64,000 nucleotides of DNA, taken from RGIG4079 sp045646905. Its GTDB lineage: Bacteria; Bacteroidota; Bacteroidia; Bacteroidales; Muribaculaceae. Under the pieces are notes generated by a model. The model was not told the origin of the DNA, did no database searches, and saw nothing but the letters and a program-made list of their open reading frames with translations. Made by a program: the position numbers and the translations under genes. The stretch is from NCBI GenBank assembly GCA_045646905.1, contig JAZRLP010000026.1, forward strand, positions 1 through 64,000. Reading direction: 5' to 3'. Positions 1 through 9,588 of the stretch are shown piece after piece. The stretch's first letter is position 1. Each line of letters begins with the position of its first letter.

Positions 1-406
1 TGTTCATATCTTCCTAGGCGTGGTGTTTTTTGGACAGAATGGGCTGAATTATATATTATTCTCACGCTGAAACCGCTGAAAGACGCAGAGTAATTTTGAC
101 AGAATGACAGAATGAACATAAGGCTAACGCAATGAAAATTAGTCAAAAAAATATGTCATTCTGGAGATTTGTGTCATTATGTTCTTGAAATTAGATAGGA
201 ATGAATTACACATTATAAAATTACCACAATGTCTTTGGATTCTTTTTTAGGCAGTAGATACTTGCCATATATTGTCCTATAAGTGGCTCTTAATAGATAA
301 AATGGCCATATTTTTTTTGTATTAAAAAATACTTTTATATCTTCGCATATTGAATAATAGACTCAATTGAGTTTTGATCCATAATTGACAATAACAACAA
401 AAAAAT
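1..406. other. Intergenic region upstream of the RND operon
   Basis: No gene is supported here. The stretch holds a copy of a dispersed motif (TTCTCACGCTGAAA, 59-72, continuing to 90) that recurs after mutS near 60264 and, inverted, near 60597. It also has tandem GACAGAATG units at 97-115 whose reverse complements (TGTCATTCT, TTATGTTC) follow at about 165-187. A weak Bacteroidota promoter lies at its right end. The left edge of the window cuts off whatever lies upstream. Confidence 0.6.
316..345 (+). promoter_or_regulatory. Candidate promoter of the efflux operon
   Basis: TTTG at 316-319 and TATCTTCG at 338-345 are separated by 18 bp. This is one base off the Bacteroidota -7 consensus TAnnTTTG and the spacing is slightly short. 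It sits about 60 bp before the first gene of the operon. Confidence 0.45.
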
Positions 407-1600
407 ATGACTAAAATGAAAGTAACTCCTATTAAATTAGCAACATTATCGATTATCGCATTTGCTTTATCGACAATGACCTCTTGCGGAGGTAAGCAAC
501 AGCAACAACAAGCTACCCCAGCCCCCGAAATCGCAACTATAACTGTGGGAACAAGCAGTTCGGAATTGCAACGCACCTATCCTGCAACAATAAAAGGTAA
601 GGCCGATATCGACATTCGCCCACAAGTGACAGGCTTTATCACAAAGGTGCATGTTGATGAAGGTCAACGAGTGCGTCGCGGACAAGCGTTGTTCACTCTC
701 GACCAAGTTCAATATAAAGCAGCGGTTGATCAAGCAAAGGCGGCCGTAAAGGTTGCTGAAACAGCAGTAGAAACAGCTAAACTCACTGCTACGAACAAGA
801 AATCGCTTTTTGAGAAAAATATCATCAGTGAATATGAGGCTAAACTTGCCGAGAACTCTCTCGCTCAAGCCGAAGCTCAACTTGCTCAAGCAAAAGCAAG
901 TCTCACTAACGCTCAAAAGAATTTGTCGTACACAGTAGTAACTGCTCCCAGCAATGGTGTAGTGGGCTCAATCCCTAATCGTGTGGGAGCGCTCGCATCG
1001 CCTTCGATGGCTCAAGCATTGACCACAGTGAGCGATAACACTCAAATATATGCCTATTTCTCTCTTACCGAGAAGGATATCCTCACTCTAACCAACAATG
1101 GCGCTATTTCGCTCGAACAAGCTATAGCATCAATGCCAGCAGTAAACCTACGCCTTGCCGATGGCAATATGTATGGTCTATCGGGCAAAGTGGCTACAGT
1201 GTCGGGCATCATTGACCAAAACACTGGTGCAGCATCGGTGAGAGCCGTGTTTGATAATCCTGCCGGATTACTTCGCAGTGGTAGCACTGGCTCAATCTTG
1301 ATTCCTTATGTAGAGAGCAATGCTATAATTATTCCTCAAAAAGCTACATTTGAAATTCAAGATCGCAAATATACATATACCGTAAATGATTCAAATAAAA
1401 CAGTAACTACTCCAATTGAAGTATTTGAGATCAATGACGGACAAGAATATATCGTAACAAGCGGCCTCAAAGTAGGCGATAAAATCGTTATTGAAGGTGT
1501 AGGAACTACTGTTAAAGATGGTATTACTATCAAGCCTATCGACAAGACCAATTCACTTGCTCCTCAATCGGTTAAAAAAGACACCGTAGCGACTAAATGA
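407..1600 (+). CDS. RND efflux membrane fusion lipoprotein (AcrA/MexA family)
   Basis: This is the periplasmic adaptor that joins an RND pump to an outer membrane channel. The 397-aa product starts with a hydrophobic signal ending in a lipobox (TMTSC, lipid Cys27), so it is expected to be inner-membrane anchored. A Gln-rich linker follows. Residues about 55-75 and 180-200 form the split lipoyl/barrel-sandwich halves, separated by an Ala/Gln/Lys-rich coiled-coil hairpin (about 95-165), then the beta-barrel and membrane-proximal domains. It is first in an operon with the pump gene 36 bp downstream. Met at residue 4 is an alternative start that keeps the signal. Substrate is not predictable from sequence. 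Confidence 0.95.
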   Translation: MTKMKVTPIKLATLSIIAFALSTMTSCGGKQQQQQATPAPEIATITVGTSSSELQRTYPATIKGKADIDIRPQVTGFITKVHVDEGQRVRRGQALFTLDQVQYKAAVDQAKAAVKVAETAVETAKLTATNKKSLFEKNIISEYEAKLAENSLAQAEAQLAQAKASLTNAQKNLSYTVVTAPSNGVVGSIPNRVGALASPSMAQALTTVSDNTQIYAYFSLTEKDILTLTNNGAISLEQAIASMPAVNLRLADGNMYGLSGKVATVSGIIDQNTGAASVRAVFDNPAGLLRSGSTGSILIPYVESNAIIIPQKATFEIQDRKYTYTVNDSNKTVTTPIEVFEINDGQEYIVTSGLKVGDKIVIEGVGTTVKDGITIKPIDKTNSLAPQSVKKDTVATK

Positions 1601-1636
1601 TTAAACACTTAAACATTTATCAATAATTAATCACTT

Positions 1637-4600
1637 ATGAAACTTGATAATTTCATTAACCGCCCGGTACTATCGACGGTTATATCAATATTCATTGTGT
1701 TGCTTGGGATTATCGGCCTCTTTGCACTTCCCGTAACACAATACCCCGACATTGCACCGCCTACAATCTCGGTTCAAACATCCTATACCGGAGCCAATGC
1801 CCAAACTGTACTTAACTCGGTCATAGCACCTCTTGAAGAGCAAATCAATGGTGCTCAAAACATGACTTATATGACATCTTCGGCCACCAATACCGGTGCA
1901 GCAACCATTACCGTGTACTTTACACAAGGGTATGACCCCGATATGGCTGCTGTCGATGTGCAAAACCGTGTAGCAAAGGCTCAAGGGATGCTTCCTGCCG
2001 AAGTTACAAAGGTGGGGGTGATTACTCAAAAACGCCAAACTTCAACGCTATTGGCAGTCAGTGTATATGCCGAAGATAGCACCTACTCTACCGAATTTGT
2101 GGAAAACTACCTAAAAATCAACATCATTCCACAAATCCAACGTATCTCGGGTGTAGGTGACGCAATGGTGCTCGGTGCCAACTACTCAATGCGTATATGG
2201 CTCAAACCCGATGTCATGGCTCAATATGGGCTGATGCCTTCGGACATTTCAGCACTACTTGCCGAACAAAACATTGAAGCGGCTCCCGGTCAATTTGGTG
2301 AATGGGGTAATCAAAGTTTCCAATATATCATGAAATATAAGGGACGTCTGGTTACACCCGAAGAGTTTGAAAATATTGTAGTGAAAGCATCGCCCGATGG
2401 CGAGACTCTATATTTGAAGGATATTGCCGAAGTAGAATTGGGTCGTGAAACATACGGATTCCAAAGTGAGTTAAATGGTAAAACTGCTGCAACTGCAATG
2501 ATTTACCAAACTCCCGGCTCTAATGCGACCGAGATTATCAAAAATATTCTTGCACTACTTGAAAATGCCAAGAAAGATTTGCCCAAAGGGTTGGCTATTG
2601 CTGTTCCGATGAACACTAACGACTTCCTCGAAGCATCTATCCACGAAGTGCTCAAAACATTGCTTGAGGCCTTTGTCCTTGTGTTTCTCGTAGTGTATAT
2701 CTTCCTTCAAGATATTCGTTCAACAATCATTCCGGCGATAGCAATTCCTGTAGCCCTCATCGGCACATTCTTTGTAATGAACCTGATTGGGTTCTCAATC
2801 AACTTGATTACCCTCTCGGCTCTTGTTCTGGCTATTGCGATTGTGGTCGATGATGCCATTGTGGTGGTCGAGGCCGTGCATGCCAAACTTGATGTGGGTT
2901 ACAAATCGGCACGCCGCGCCTCTATCGATGCAATGGGTGAAATTGCAGGAGCCTTGATTTCTATTACCCTTGTAATGATGCTTGTGTTTATCCCTGTGTC
3001 ATTCATGCCTGGCACAAGCGGGGTATTCTACCAACAATTTGGTATCACAATGGCTATTTCTATCGCTTTCTCTGCAATCAATGCGTTGACGCTCTCCCCT
3101 GCTCTTTGTGCTATTTTCCTCAAGCCTCATGAAGACCATGAAGGGAAGAAACAAAGTATTGTCAAACGATTCCACACTGCATTTAACGCGGCCTATGATG
3201 GCATGCTTGAAAAATACAAAAGTGTTATCAGACTATTCATCAAGGCAAAAACCGTATCGCTATTGATTGTAGCAATTGCAATCGGAGCATTGGTGTGGTT
3301 GATGGGCTCTACTCCTACAGCACTCGTTCCCGACGAAGATACCGGAACTATCTTTGCTGTGGTGGATATGCCTCCTGCTACATCACAAGAACGCACCGGG
3401 GAACTTCTTAACGAGGTGGGCGACATTATCGCCTCAATCCCTGCTGTTGAAACTCGTGTGATGATCAACGGTTATAGTTTCATCGCCGGTCAAGGCTCAA
3501 CCTATGGAACATTCATTATCAAGTTGAAAAACTGGGAAGAACGCACCAAGGAGGAAAGCAGCACCAATATCATACAACAATTATATGCCATGACATCACA
3601 AAAGATTAAAGATGGACGTGTGATGTTCTTTGCTCCTCCTATGATTGCCGGCTATTCGGTAACCAATGGTTTTGAATTACAACTTCAAGACAAAACCGGT
3701 GGCGACATTGGCAAATTCCACGAGATTGCGATGAATTTCATTAGCGAATTGAATAAATGCCCCGAAATTCAAATGGCATATACAACATTCAACCCATCAT
3801 TCCCTCAATATATGGTTGATATCGATGTGGCAAAGGCTAAACAAGCAGGTTTAAGCCCACAAACAATTCTATCTACATTGCAGGGATATTATGGAGGTAT
3901 GTATGTGTCAAACTTCAACCGTTTCGGTAAACTATATCGTGTGATGATGCAAGCGACTCCCGATTCTCGCGTATCTCCCGAAACGCTCAACAGCATCAAG
4001 GTGCGCAATGGCAATGAAATGGCACCTATCACCAATTTCATTACCCTAAAACGAGTATATGGCCCTGACTTGTTGAATCGTTTCAACATGTTTACATCAA
4101 TTGCCGTTTCGGGTTCGCCCAACCCCGGCTACTCTTCGGGTGAAGCAATCGCGGCAATCCAACGCACAGCCGATCAATACCTTCCACAAGGATATGGCTA
4201 TGAATTTGCCGGTATGACTCGCGAAGAAGCAGGATCTTCTTCGGGTAGCGCAACGGCTGTAATCTTCGGATTGTGTATCTTGTTTGTTTACTTATTGTTG
4301 AGTGCACAATATGAAAGTTACATTCTACCATTGGCTGTAATCCTTTCAGTTCCATTCGGGTTGATGGGTACATTCATCTTTGCCAAGGTGGGAGGTATTA
4401 CCAACAATGTTTACTTGCAAATCGCATTGATTATGCTCATCGGTCTATTGGCCAAGAACGCAATCTTGATTGTAGAGTTTGCCGTTGAGCGCCGTCGCAC
4501 AGGTATGAGCATTGTGAATGCCGCCGTGGCAGGTGCAGCGGCTCGTTTGCGCCCCATCTTGATGACCTCGTTGGCGTTGATTATAGGTTTGTTGCCTATG

Positions 4601-4813
4601 ATGCTTGCCACAGGTGTAGGTGCCAATGGTAATAACGCTCTTGGTGCCGGTTCGATTGGTGGTATGTTGATTGGTATGATATTACAAGTGCTCATCGTGC
4701 CAGCATTGTTTGTAATATTCCAGTCAATCCAAGAAAAATTCACTCCTATCAAGTGGAAAGACACCGACAACGCCGGTATCGAATCAGAGTTGGAACAATA
4801 TTCACGCAACTAA
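1637..4813 (+). CDS. RND multidrug efflux pump, inner membrane permease (AcrB family)
   Basis: This is the proton-driven drug exporter subunit. It is 1058 aa, the usual AcrB/HAE1 length, starting MKLDNFINRPVLS with the first transmembrane helix at about 10-30. A large periplasmic porter loop is followed by helices 2-6 near residues 335-490, with the characteristic VVDDAIVVVEA segment (proton-relay Asp pair) near residue 408. A second periplasmic loop and a second helix bundle (about 870-1035) complete the internal duplication. It lies 36 bp after the adaptor and 10 bp before the outer membrane factor, so all three are probably co-transcribed. It could be a drug, bile-salt or metabolite exporter. 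Confidence 0.96.
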   Translation: MKLDNFINRPVLSTVISIFIVLLGIIGLFALPVTQYPDIAPPTISVQTSYTGANAQTVLNSVIAPLEEQINGAQNMTYMTSSATNTGAATITVYFTQGYDPDMAAVDVQNRVAKAQGMLPAEVTKVGVITQKRQTSTLLAVSVYAEDSTYSTEFVENYLKINIIPQIQRISGVGDAMVLGANYSMRIWLKPDVMAQYGLMPSDISALLAEQNIEAAPGQFGEWGNQSFQYIMKYKGRLVTPEEFENIVVKASPDGETLYLKDIAEVELGRETYGFQSELNGKTAATAMIYQTPGSNATEIIKNILALLENAKKDLPKGLAIAVPMNTNDFLEASIHEVLKTLLEAFVLVFLVVYIFLQDIRSTIIPAIAIPVALIGTFFVMNLIGFSINLITLSALVLAIAIVVDDAIVVVEAVHAKLDVGYKSARRASIDAMGEIAGALISITLVMMLVFIPVSFMPGTSGVFYQQFGITMAISIAFSAINALTLSPALCAIFLKPHEDHEGKKQSIVKRFHTAFNAAYDGMLEKYKSVIRLFIKAKTVSLLIVAIAIGALVWLMGSTPTALVPDEDTGTIFAVVDMPPATSQERTGELLNEVGDIIASIPAVETRVMINGYSFIAGQGSTYGTFIIKLKNWEERTKEESSTNIIQQLYAMTSQKIKDGRVMFFAPPMIAGYSVTNGFELQLQDKTGGDIGKFHEIAMNFISELNKCPEIQMAYTTFNPSFPQYMVDIDVAKAKQAGLSPQTILSTLQGYYGGMYVSNFNRFGKLYRVMMQATPDSRVSPETLNSIKVRNGNEMAPITNFITLKRVYGPDLLNRFNMFTSIAVSGSPNPGYSSGEAIAAIQRTADQYLPQGYGYEFAGMTREEAGSSSGSATAVIFGLCILFVYLLLSAQYESYILPLAVILSVPFGLMGTFIFAKVGGITNNVYLQIALIMLIGLLAKNAILIVEFAVERRRTGMSIVNAAVAGAAARLRPILMTSLALIIGLLPMMLATGVGANGNNALGAGSIGGMLIGMILQVLIVPALFVIFQSIQEKFTPIKWKDTDNAGIESELEQYSRN

Positions 4814-4823
4814 ACTTATAACT

Positions 4824-6203
4824 ATGACAAATAAAATGAAATATATTGCAACCATAACTCTCGGCATTTCGATGCTGAGCAGTTGTGGACTGTATAAAAA
4901 ATATGAGATGCCTCAAGACGAGAGCGCTCTCGCTGCCGAATATGTAAAAGCCCAAGAGGCCGAAATCGACACCACAACATTTGGCAATCTACGCTGGCAA
5001 GAGGTTTTTACCGATCCCGTGCTCGTTGACTTGATTAATCAAGCTCTTGCCAATAATGTGAATATGCAAAATGCAAAACTCAATATCGACATTGCTCAAG
5101 CACAACTCAAGGGCGCAAAATTGAGTTATCTCCCATCGGTGGCATTAGCCCCCAATGGTGGATATGCATCGTTTGCTGGAAGTGATTTCATAGGCACTTA
5201 CCAAATTCCGCTCGCGGTGAGTTGGGAGGTTGACATCTTTGGCAAATTGCTCAACAACAAACGAAGCGCAGAGGTAACCGTAGAACAGACAAAGGCCTAC
5301 AACCAAGCCGTGCGCTCGCAAATCATAGGTGGCGTAGCTAATTGCTACTATGCAATTGCTACTATCGAGCGCCAAATTGAGTTAAATAAAGAGACTGCTA
5401 AATTGTGGAGCGAAAGCATTGAGGTGATGAAAAACCTCAAACTTGATGGCCGCCTCAACGAGGCTGCTATCGTGCAAAGCACTGCAAGTTACTATAATCT
5501 ATTGGCATCAATTACCGACTTGGAGGTTGCTCTCGATGAAACCAATAACACCATGTCACTACTCCTCAATGTGTTACCACAAAAATGGAGTGTGTCGCCT
5601 CAAGCAAAATTGGCTATGCCCAATGTGGTGAGAGCCGGAGTGCCTATGGTAGAACTTGCTGCTCGTCCCGATGTGCGTGCCGCCGAACTTGATGTGGCTA
5701 AAGCATACTATGCTACCAACCTTGCTCGCGCTGCTTTCTACCCCAATCTCACTATCTCGGCCAATGGTGGTTTCACCAACAGTCTTGGGTCGGCAATAGT
5801 GAACCCAGGCGAGTGGTTTGTTCAACTTGCAGGTTCATTAACAGCCCCACTCTTCTCTCGTGGCAAGAATATCGCTAACCTTGAAGCTGCCAAAGCGGCT
5901 CAACAACAAGCGATGAACAACTTTGAATACTCACTCTTGAGCGCAAGTGCCGAGGTGAGCGACGCTATGACAATATGCCAAAAGAGCGATGAAAAAGTGA
6001 AACTACTTGATAAGCAAATCGAAAATCTTGAGAAATCGGTTGAATACACCCAAGAACTACTCACATTGGGAACCTCAACATATCTCGAAGTGCTCACTGC
6101 TCAACAAAATCTCTTGGCTGCACAAATGTCGCAATTGGCTTGCGAACACACCAAAACTCAAGCAGTAATCAACCTCTATCAATCGCTTGGCGGTGGTAGA
6201 TAA
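4824..6203 (+). CDS. RND efflux outer membrane factor lipoprotein (OprM/NodT family)
   Basis: This is the TolC-like channel of the tripartite pump. It is 459 aa with a lipobox (MLSSC, Cys21; start at Met1 or Met5) followed by the GLYKKYEMP segment typical of NodT-type factors. Two outer-membrane-efflux repeats follow (about 60-245 and 270-455), rich in Ala/Gln coiled-coil helices. It begins 10 bp after the pump gene and completes the efflux operon. lpxA follows after 34 bp with no terminator visible between them. Confidence 0.95.
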   Translation: MTNKMKYIATITLGISMLSSCGLYKKYEMPQDESALAAEYVKAQEAEIDTTTFGNLRWQEVFTDPVLVDLINQALANNVNMQNAKLNIDIAQAQLKGAKLSYLPSVALAPNGGYASFAGSDFIGTYQIPLAVSWEVDIFGKLLNNKRSAEVTVEQTKAYNQAVRSQIIGGVANCYYAIATIERQIELNKETAKLWSESIEVMKNLKLDGRLNEAAIVQSTASYYNLLASITDLEVALDETNNTMSLLLNVLPQKWSVSPQAKLAMPNVVRAGVPMVELAARPDVRAAELDVAKAYYATNLARAAFYPNLTISANGGFTNSLGSAIVNPGEWFVQLAGSLTAPLFSRGKNIANLEAAKAAQQQAMNNFEYSLLSASAEVSDAMTICQKSDEKVKLLDKQIENLEKSVEYTQELLTLGTSTYLEVLTAQQNLLAAQMSQLACEHTKTQAVINLYQSLGGGR

Positions 6204-6237
6204 TAAATTTAGTATAACACCTTAAATTTCAAGACAT

Positions 6238-7026
6238 ATGATTAGCCCATTAGCTCATGTTGATCCATCAGCCAAACTTGGCGAAAATGTAACGATCCAC
6301 CCATTTGCCTACATTGACCAAGATGTAGAGATAGGCGACGGTTGCGAAATAATGCCCTACACAAGCATTATTCGTGGCACACGCATGGGTCGCAACAACA
6401 AAGTATATCAAGGAACAATCATTGGTGCCGATCCACAAGATTTTCGTTGGAAAGGCGACAGTACATATTGCTACATAGGTGACAACAATGTGATACGCGA
6501 ACATGTTATCATCAATCGTGGTATCACTTCGGTGGGAGGCACTCGCATAGGCGATGATTGTTTCATTATGGCCGAGTCGCACATAGGACACGACACTATA
6601 ATCAAAGGAAAGTGTGTTGTGGGCAATAGTGTGTTGATTGCTGGCGATGTTGAAGTTGAAGAGTGTAGCATACTTTCGAGTTGCTCAATCCTTCACGAGA
6701 AAAGCAAAGTGGGTCGTTGGGTACTCATCAAAGGAGGATGTCGCATTAGTGGCAATGTGCCTCCATTCACCATCTTTGCACACAACCCCGTAAGCTACTT
6801 TGGCATCAACGCTGTTGTTATGCGTAAGCACGGCTACACCGAAGAGCAAATCGACGATGTGGCTAAATGCTATCGCCATGTATATCAAAGTGGCACATCG
6901 GTATTTAATGCTGTGCGCCGCATCGAAGCCGATGTCCCCGAAAGCGAAGTGCGACAAGAGGTTATTGATTTCATTCGTGCCAACGATATGAAAATCGTAG
7001 CATTGAGCGTAAATACTATCGATTAA
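6238..7026 (+). CDS. lpxA: Acyl-[ACP]-UDP-N-acetylglucosamine O-acyltransferase
   Basis: LpxA catalyses the first step of lipid A synthesis, transferring a hydroxyacyl chain from ACP to UDP-GlcNAc in the cytosol. The 262-aa product has the left-handed beta-helix of hexapeptide repeats from its N-terminus (ISPLAHVDPSAKLGENV), the ESHIGHD segment holding the catalytic His region near residue 120, and a C-terminal helical cap. Length matches the family. It sits 34 bp behind the efflux operon and away from other lpx genes in this window, so read-through from the efflux promoter is likely. A strong terminator follows. Confidence 0.96.
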   Translation: MISPLAHVDPSAKLGENVTIHPFAYIDQDVEIGDGCEIMPYTSIIRGTRMGRNNKVYQGTIIGADPQDFRWKGDSTYCYIGDNNVIREHVIINRGITSVGGTRIGDDCFIMAESHIGHDTIIKGKCVVGNSVLIAGDVEVEECSILSSCSILHEKSKVGRWVLIKGGCRISGNVPPFTIFAHNPVSYFGINAVVMRKHGYTEEQIDDVAKCYRHVYQSGTSVFNAVRRIEADVPESEVRQEVIDFIRANDMKIVALSVNTID

Positions 7027-7049
7027 GTATATTTCGTAATACCGACAAG

Positions 7050-7085
7050 AAGGTGGCTTTATTATAATGAGCCACCTTTATTTTG
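7050..7085 (+). terminator. Rho-independent terminator after lpxA
   Basis: AAGGTGGCT (7050-7058) pairs with AGCCACCTT (7070-7078) as a perfect 9-bp stem and is followed by TTATTTT. It ends the efflux-lpxA transcription unit. Confidence 0.85.
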
Positions 7086-7177
7086 TATATTAACGCACTT
7101 ATTGGGCATATTAGTCAATATATAATACACAAAAAGACTCTTTTTTAACTTATTGATATATTTTTTGAATAATTTCC

Positions 7178-7208
7178 TTTGTTTTAATGGAAAATTAATC
7201 TACTTTTG
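7178..7208 (+). promoter_or_regulatory. Promoter of the XRE/AbiEii pair
   Basis: TTTG (7178-7181), a 19-bp spacer and TACTTTTG (7201-7208) match the Bacteroidota housekeeping consensus exactly. The predicted start of transcription is near 7213, which supports ATG 7239 as the start codon rather than the upstream TTG at 7218. Confidence 0.8.
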
Positions 7209-7238
7209 TAAACAAATTTGTTGACAGAATATCGAGTT

Positions 7239-7820
7239 ATGAATTATAACATAGGAGAATACATTAGTAACTTAACAATTCATTATGGTATAACACAAGC
7301 CAAATTGGCTCGCGAAATAAATATACCTCGCCAGTTATTGAATTGTGTTATTAGTGGTAAACGAGAGATGTCGCTTCAACTCGCAATGAAGTTGGAATCA
7401 TTCTTTTCGTTGCCCGAAGGCGAACTCGTGAAAATGCAAGCTATGCAAGCTATAAAAAAGCGCAAACAATCTATTCGCAATCATCTTTGTGAACAATTAG
7501 TTGCTAAAAATGCTTTTTGGTCATATGATGTAAAATCATTTGATTCGATTCCCGATGAAGAGTTGATAGAAAAATGTTTTACCGTATTGGATATTGATGA
7601 CATAGATTTGATGTTTGAAATCTATTCACGCAAACAAATCCAACAAGTATGGCGAAATAAAATGGCTATACAAGGGGAATACATGCAACGCCTCAATATT
7701 ATGATTGCAATGTATTATTTTGGCATCAAAAAGCCTGAAAAATATTTAGCAAAAGTCGAAAAACAACATATTAACAAAATTTTTAAAGAATCATCATATG
7801 CGTCAAGGGTTAACTTCTAA
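7239..7820 (+). CDS. XRE-type HTH protein, probable antitoxin partner of an AbiEii-like toxin
   Basis: A 193-aa protein starting MNYNIGEYISNL. Residues about 5-60 form a helix-turn-helix of the Cro/XRE type (AKLAREINIPRQLLNCVISG, with KREMSLQLAMKLESFF after it). The remaining part is helical and basic, with no recognised enzyme motif. It overlaps the downstream nucleotidyltransferase gene by 23 bp, the usual translational coupling of a toxin-antitoxin or abortive-infection pair. By analogy with AbiEi/AbiEii it should bind its own promoter and restrain the partner. That role is inferred from context. Confidence 0.75.
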   Translation: MNYNIGEYISNLTIHYGITQAKLAREINIPRQLLNCVISGKREMSLQLAMKLESFFSLPEGELVKMQAMQAIKKRKQSIRNHLCEQLVAKNAFWSYDVKSFDSIPDEELIEKCFTVLDIDDIDLMFEIYSRKQIQQVWRNKMAIQGEYMQRLNIMIAMYYFGIKKPEKYLAKVEKQHINKIFKESSYASRVNF

Positions 7821-8442
7821 AATAGATGCAATCATTGAGAAAGTTGCGCAGTTAGAGTGTATAAAGCCATATGTATTGTGTGGAGGCACAGCACTTGCGA
7901 TACAAATAGGTCATCGCAAAAGCGAAGACCTTGATTTTATGATGTGGCGCATTTCTAAAACCGAGAAGCCCGAGGTTAAATGGAATATCATCGAAAAGGA
8001 ATTAACCGAAAAAATTGGAGAGATAGAAAACTTTAACATGCTCGGATTTGACCAAGTTGAGTTTCTTGTTAAAGGAGTAAAATTTTCTTTTTTCGTAAGC
8101 GATAATCTCTCACCTATTTCATCAACAATTGATTACCTCGGCAACATTAGGTTGGCCAATATTGAGGCTATTATGGCTATGAAAATAGAGGTAATGTTAC
8201 GCCGAATGAAATTTCGCGACTATTATGATATTTATAGCATCATAAAAGAAGGATATTCTATCCACACCGGAATAGAGAAAGCCCTATCCTATTCTCGCCA
8301 TAGGCTCTCTACAAAAAATATCATAGCAATGCTACTTGGTGGAAATTTTGTCCCCGATGGTAACTTCGCTACATTAGAACCAAAATATAATGTAACCAAG
8401 GAACAAATACGCGAATATATTCTGCAAAAGTTAAAAGAGTAG
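7798..8442 (+). CDS. AbiEii/AbiGii-family nucleotidyltransferase, probable toxin
   Basis: A 214-aa protein with the nucleotidyltransferase signature CGGTALAIQIGHRKSEDLDF near residues 27-46. The GG and the Asp-Leu-Asp pair are the nucleotide and metal site of the AbiEii superfamily. A conserved MKIEVMLRRMKFRDYYDIYS segment near residues 127-146 carries the second family motif (K, R, RDYYD). Members act as GTP- or NTP-dependent toxins in type IV toxin-antitoxin or abortive infection systems. It starts inside the antitoxin gene (23-bp overlap). It lies between lpxA and recF, where a small defence cassette seems to have been inserted. Confidence 0.85.
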   Translation: MRQGLTSKIDAIIEKVAQLECIKPYVLCGGTALAIQIGHRKSEDLDFMMWRISKTEKPEVKWNIIEKELTEKIGEIENFNMLGFDQVEFLVKGVKFSFFVSDNLSPISSTIDYLGNIRLANIEAIMAMKIEVMLRRMKFRDYYDIYSIIKEGYSIHTGIEKALSYSRHRLSTKNIIAMLLGGNFVPDGNFATLEPKYNVTKEQIREYILQKLKE

Positions 8443-8466
8443 TTCTAATTAGATAGAAATAATTTG

Positions 8467-8474
8467 TAACTTTG
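8467..8474 (+). promoter_or_regulatory. Candidate -7 box for recF
   Basis: TAACTTTG lies only 4 nt before the recF ATG at 8479. With the usual spacing the transcript would start at or next to the start codon. No good TTTG -33 element is visible 19-21 bp upstream. Confidence 0.45.
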
Positions 8475-8478
8475 TGAT

Positions 8479-9588
8479 ATGATTTTGCAACGACTCTCAT
8501 TAGATAATTTCAAGAATATAGCGGAGGCTCGATTGGAGTTTTCACCAAAGGCTAATTGTCTTTTGGGTAATAATGGCATGGGGAAAAGTAATCTGCTTGA
8601 CGCAATATATTACTTGAGTTTCTGTAAAAGTTTTAATGGGGTAACCGATTCATTGCTCATCAAGCGCAACGAAGACTTTTGCATTGCAAATGCTTCATAT
8701 TTGCGTCGCGGAGTGGAAGAAGAGTTATCGTTGGGCATGGCTCATGGTAAGCGTAAGTCACTCAAACGCAAAGGGAAAGAATATCAACGATTGAGCCAAC
8801 ATATAGGGCTTTTCCCTCTTGTGATTATTGCCCCAAACGACATTGACCTCATTAGAGGCAATAGCGATGAACGGCGCAAGTTTATCGACATGATAATATC
8901 TCAAAGCAATCACAACTATCTCGATCAACTCATTCGCTATAACAAATCGCTTGAGCAACGCAATAAATTGCTTCGCGACGGATGCGTTGACCACAATCTA
9001 TATCTCGCAATAGAGCTCACAATGGGCATGGCTGCCGATTATATCAACAGCCAACGCAAAGAGTGGATAGAGAAATTGTCGGTGATATTTAATCGTTATT
9101 ACAATGCCATAGCTGGCGACGGCGAGCATGTTGAATTAAGTTACGAAAGTCAACTTAACGACCCTGGCACCACTTTTGATGCCCTACTCGATAGCGCTCG
9201 ACGACACGATGAAATTGTGCGACACACATCGGTGGGCATTCATCGTGATGATATAGAGATGATGATATCGGGAATGCCTGTTAGACGCGTAGGCTCACAA
9301 GGACAATGCAAAACATTTACAATAGCCTTGCGATTAGCGCAATATGAGATGTTGAGCCTTGCCACCTCGCTCAAACCACTGTTGCTCCTTGACGACATAT
9401 TTGATAAACTCGACGCCTCTCGCGTGGAACGCATTATGGAGATTGTGATGTGCGACACTTTTGGCCAAATATTCATTACCGACACCAATCGCACTCACCT
9501 CGACAATATCATCACTCGCACATCGGGCGATTATCGCATCTGGGAGGTTATCGACGGAACTTTCAACCCCATAACTCAAACCGAATGA
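8479..9588 (+). CDS. recF: DNA replication and repair protein RecF
   Basis: RecF is an SMC-like ATPase that helps load RecA at gapped DNA. The 369-aa product has the N-terminal FKNIAEARLEF segment, Walker A GNNGMGKSN near residue 31, and a C-terminal signature and Walker B region (LLLLDDIFDKLD near residue 300) followed by the D-loop. Length matches the family. Its stop codon overlaps the ATG of the DUF721 gene (ATGA at 9585-9588), so the two are coupled. Confidence 0.95.
   Translation: MILQRLSLDNFKNIAEARLEFSPKANCLLGNNGMGKSNLLDAIYYLSFCKSFNGVTDSLLIKRNEDFCIANASYLRRGVEEELSLGMAHGKRKSLKRKGKEYQRLSQHIGLFPLVIIAPNDIDLIRGNSDERRKFIDMIISQSNHNYLDQLIRYNKSLEQRNKLLRDGCVDHNLYLAIELTMGMAADYINSQRKEWIEKLSVIFNRYYNAIAGDGEHVELSYESQLNDPGTTFDALLDSARRHDEIVRHTSVGIHRDDIEMMISGMPVRRVGSQGQCKTFTIALRLAQYEMLSLATSLKPLLLLDDIFDKLDASRVERIMEIVMCDTFGQIFITDTNRTHLDNIITRTSGDYRIWEVIDGTFNPITQTE

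Noticed and set aside
7218..7238. Upstream TTG start for the XRE gene
   Set aside because: It would begin within a few bases of the predicted transcription start; ATG 7239 fits the HTH family better.
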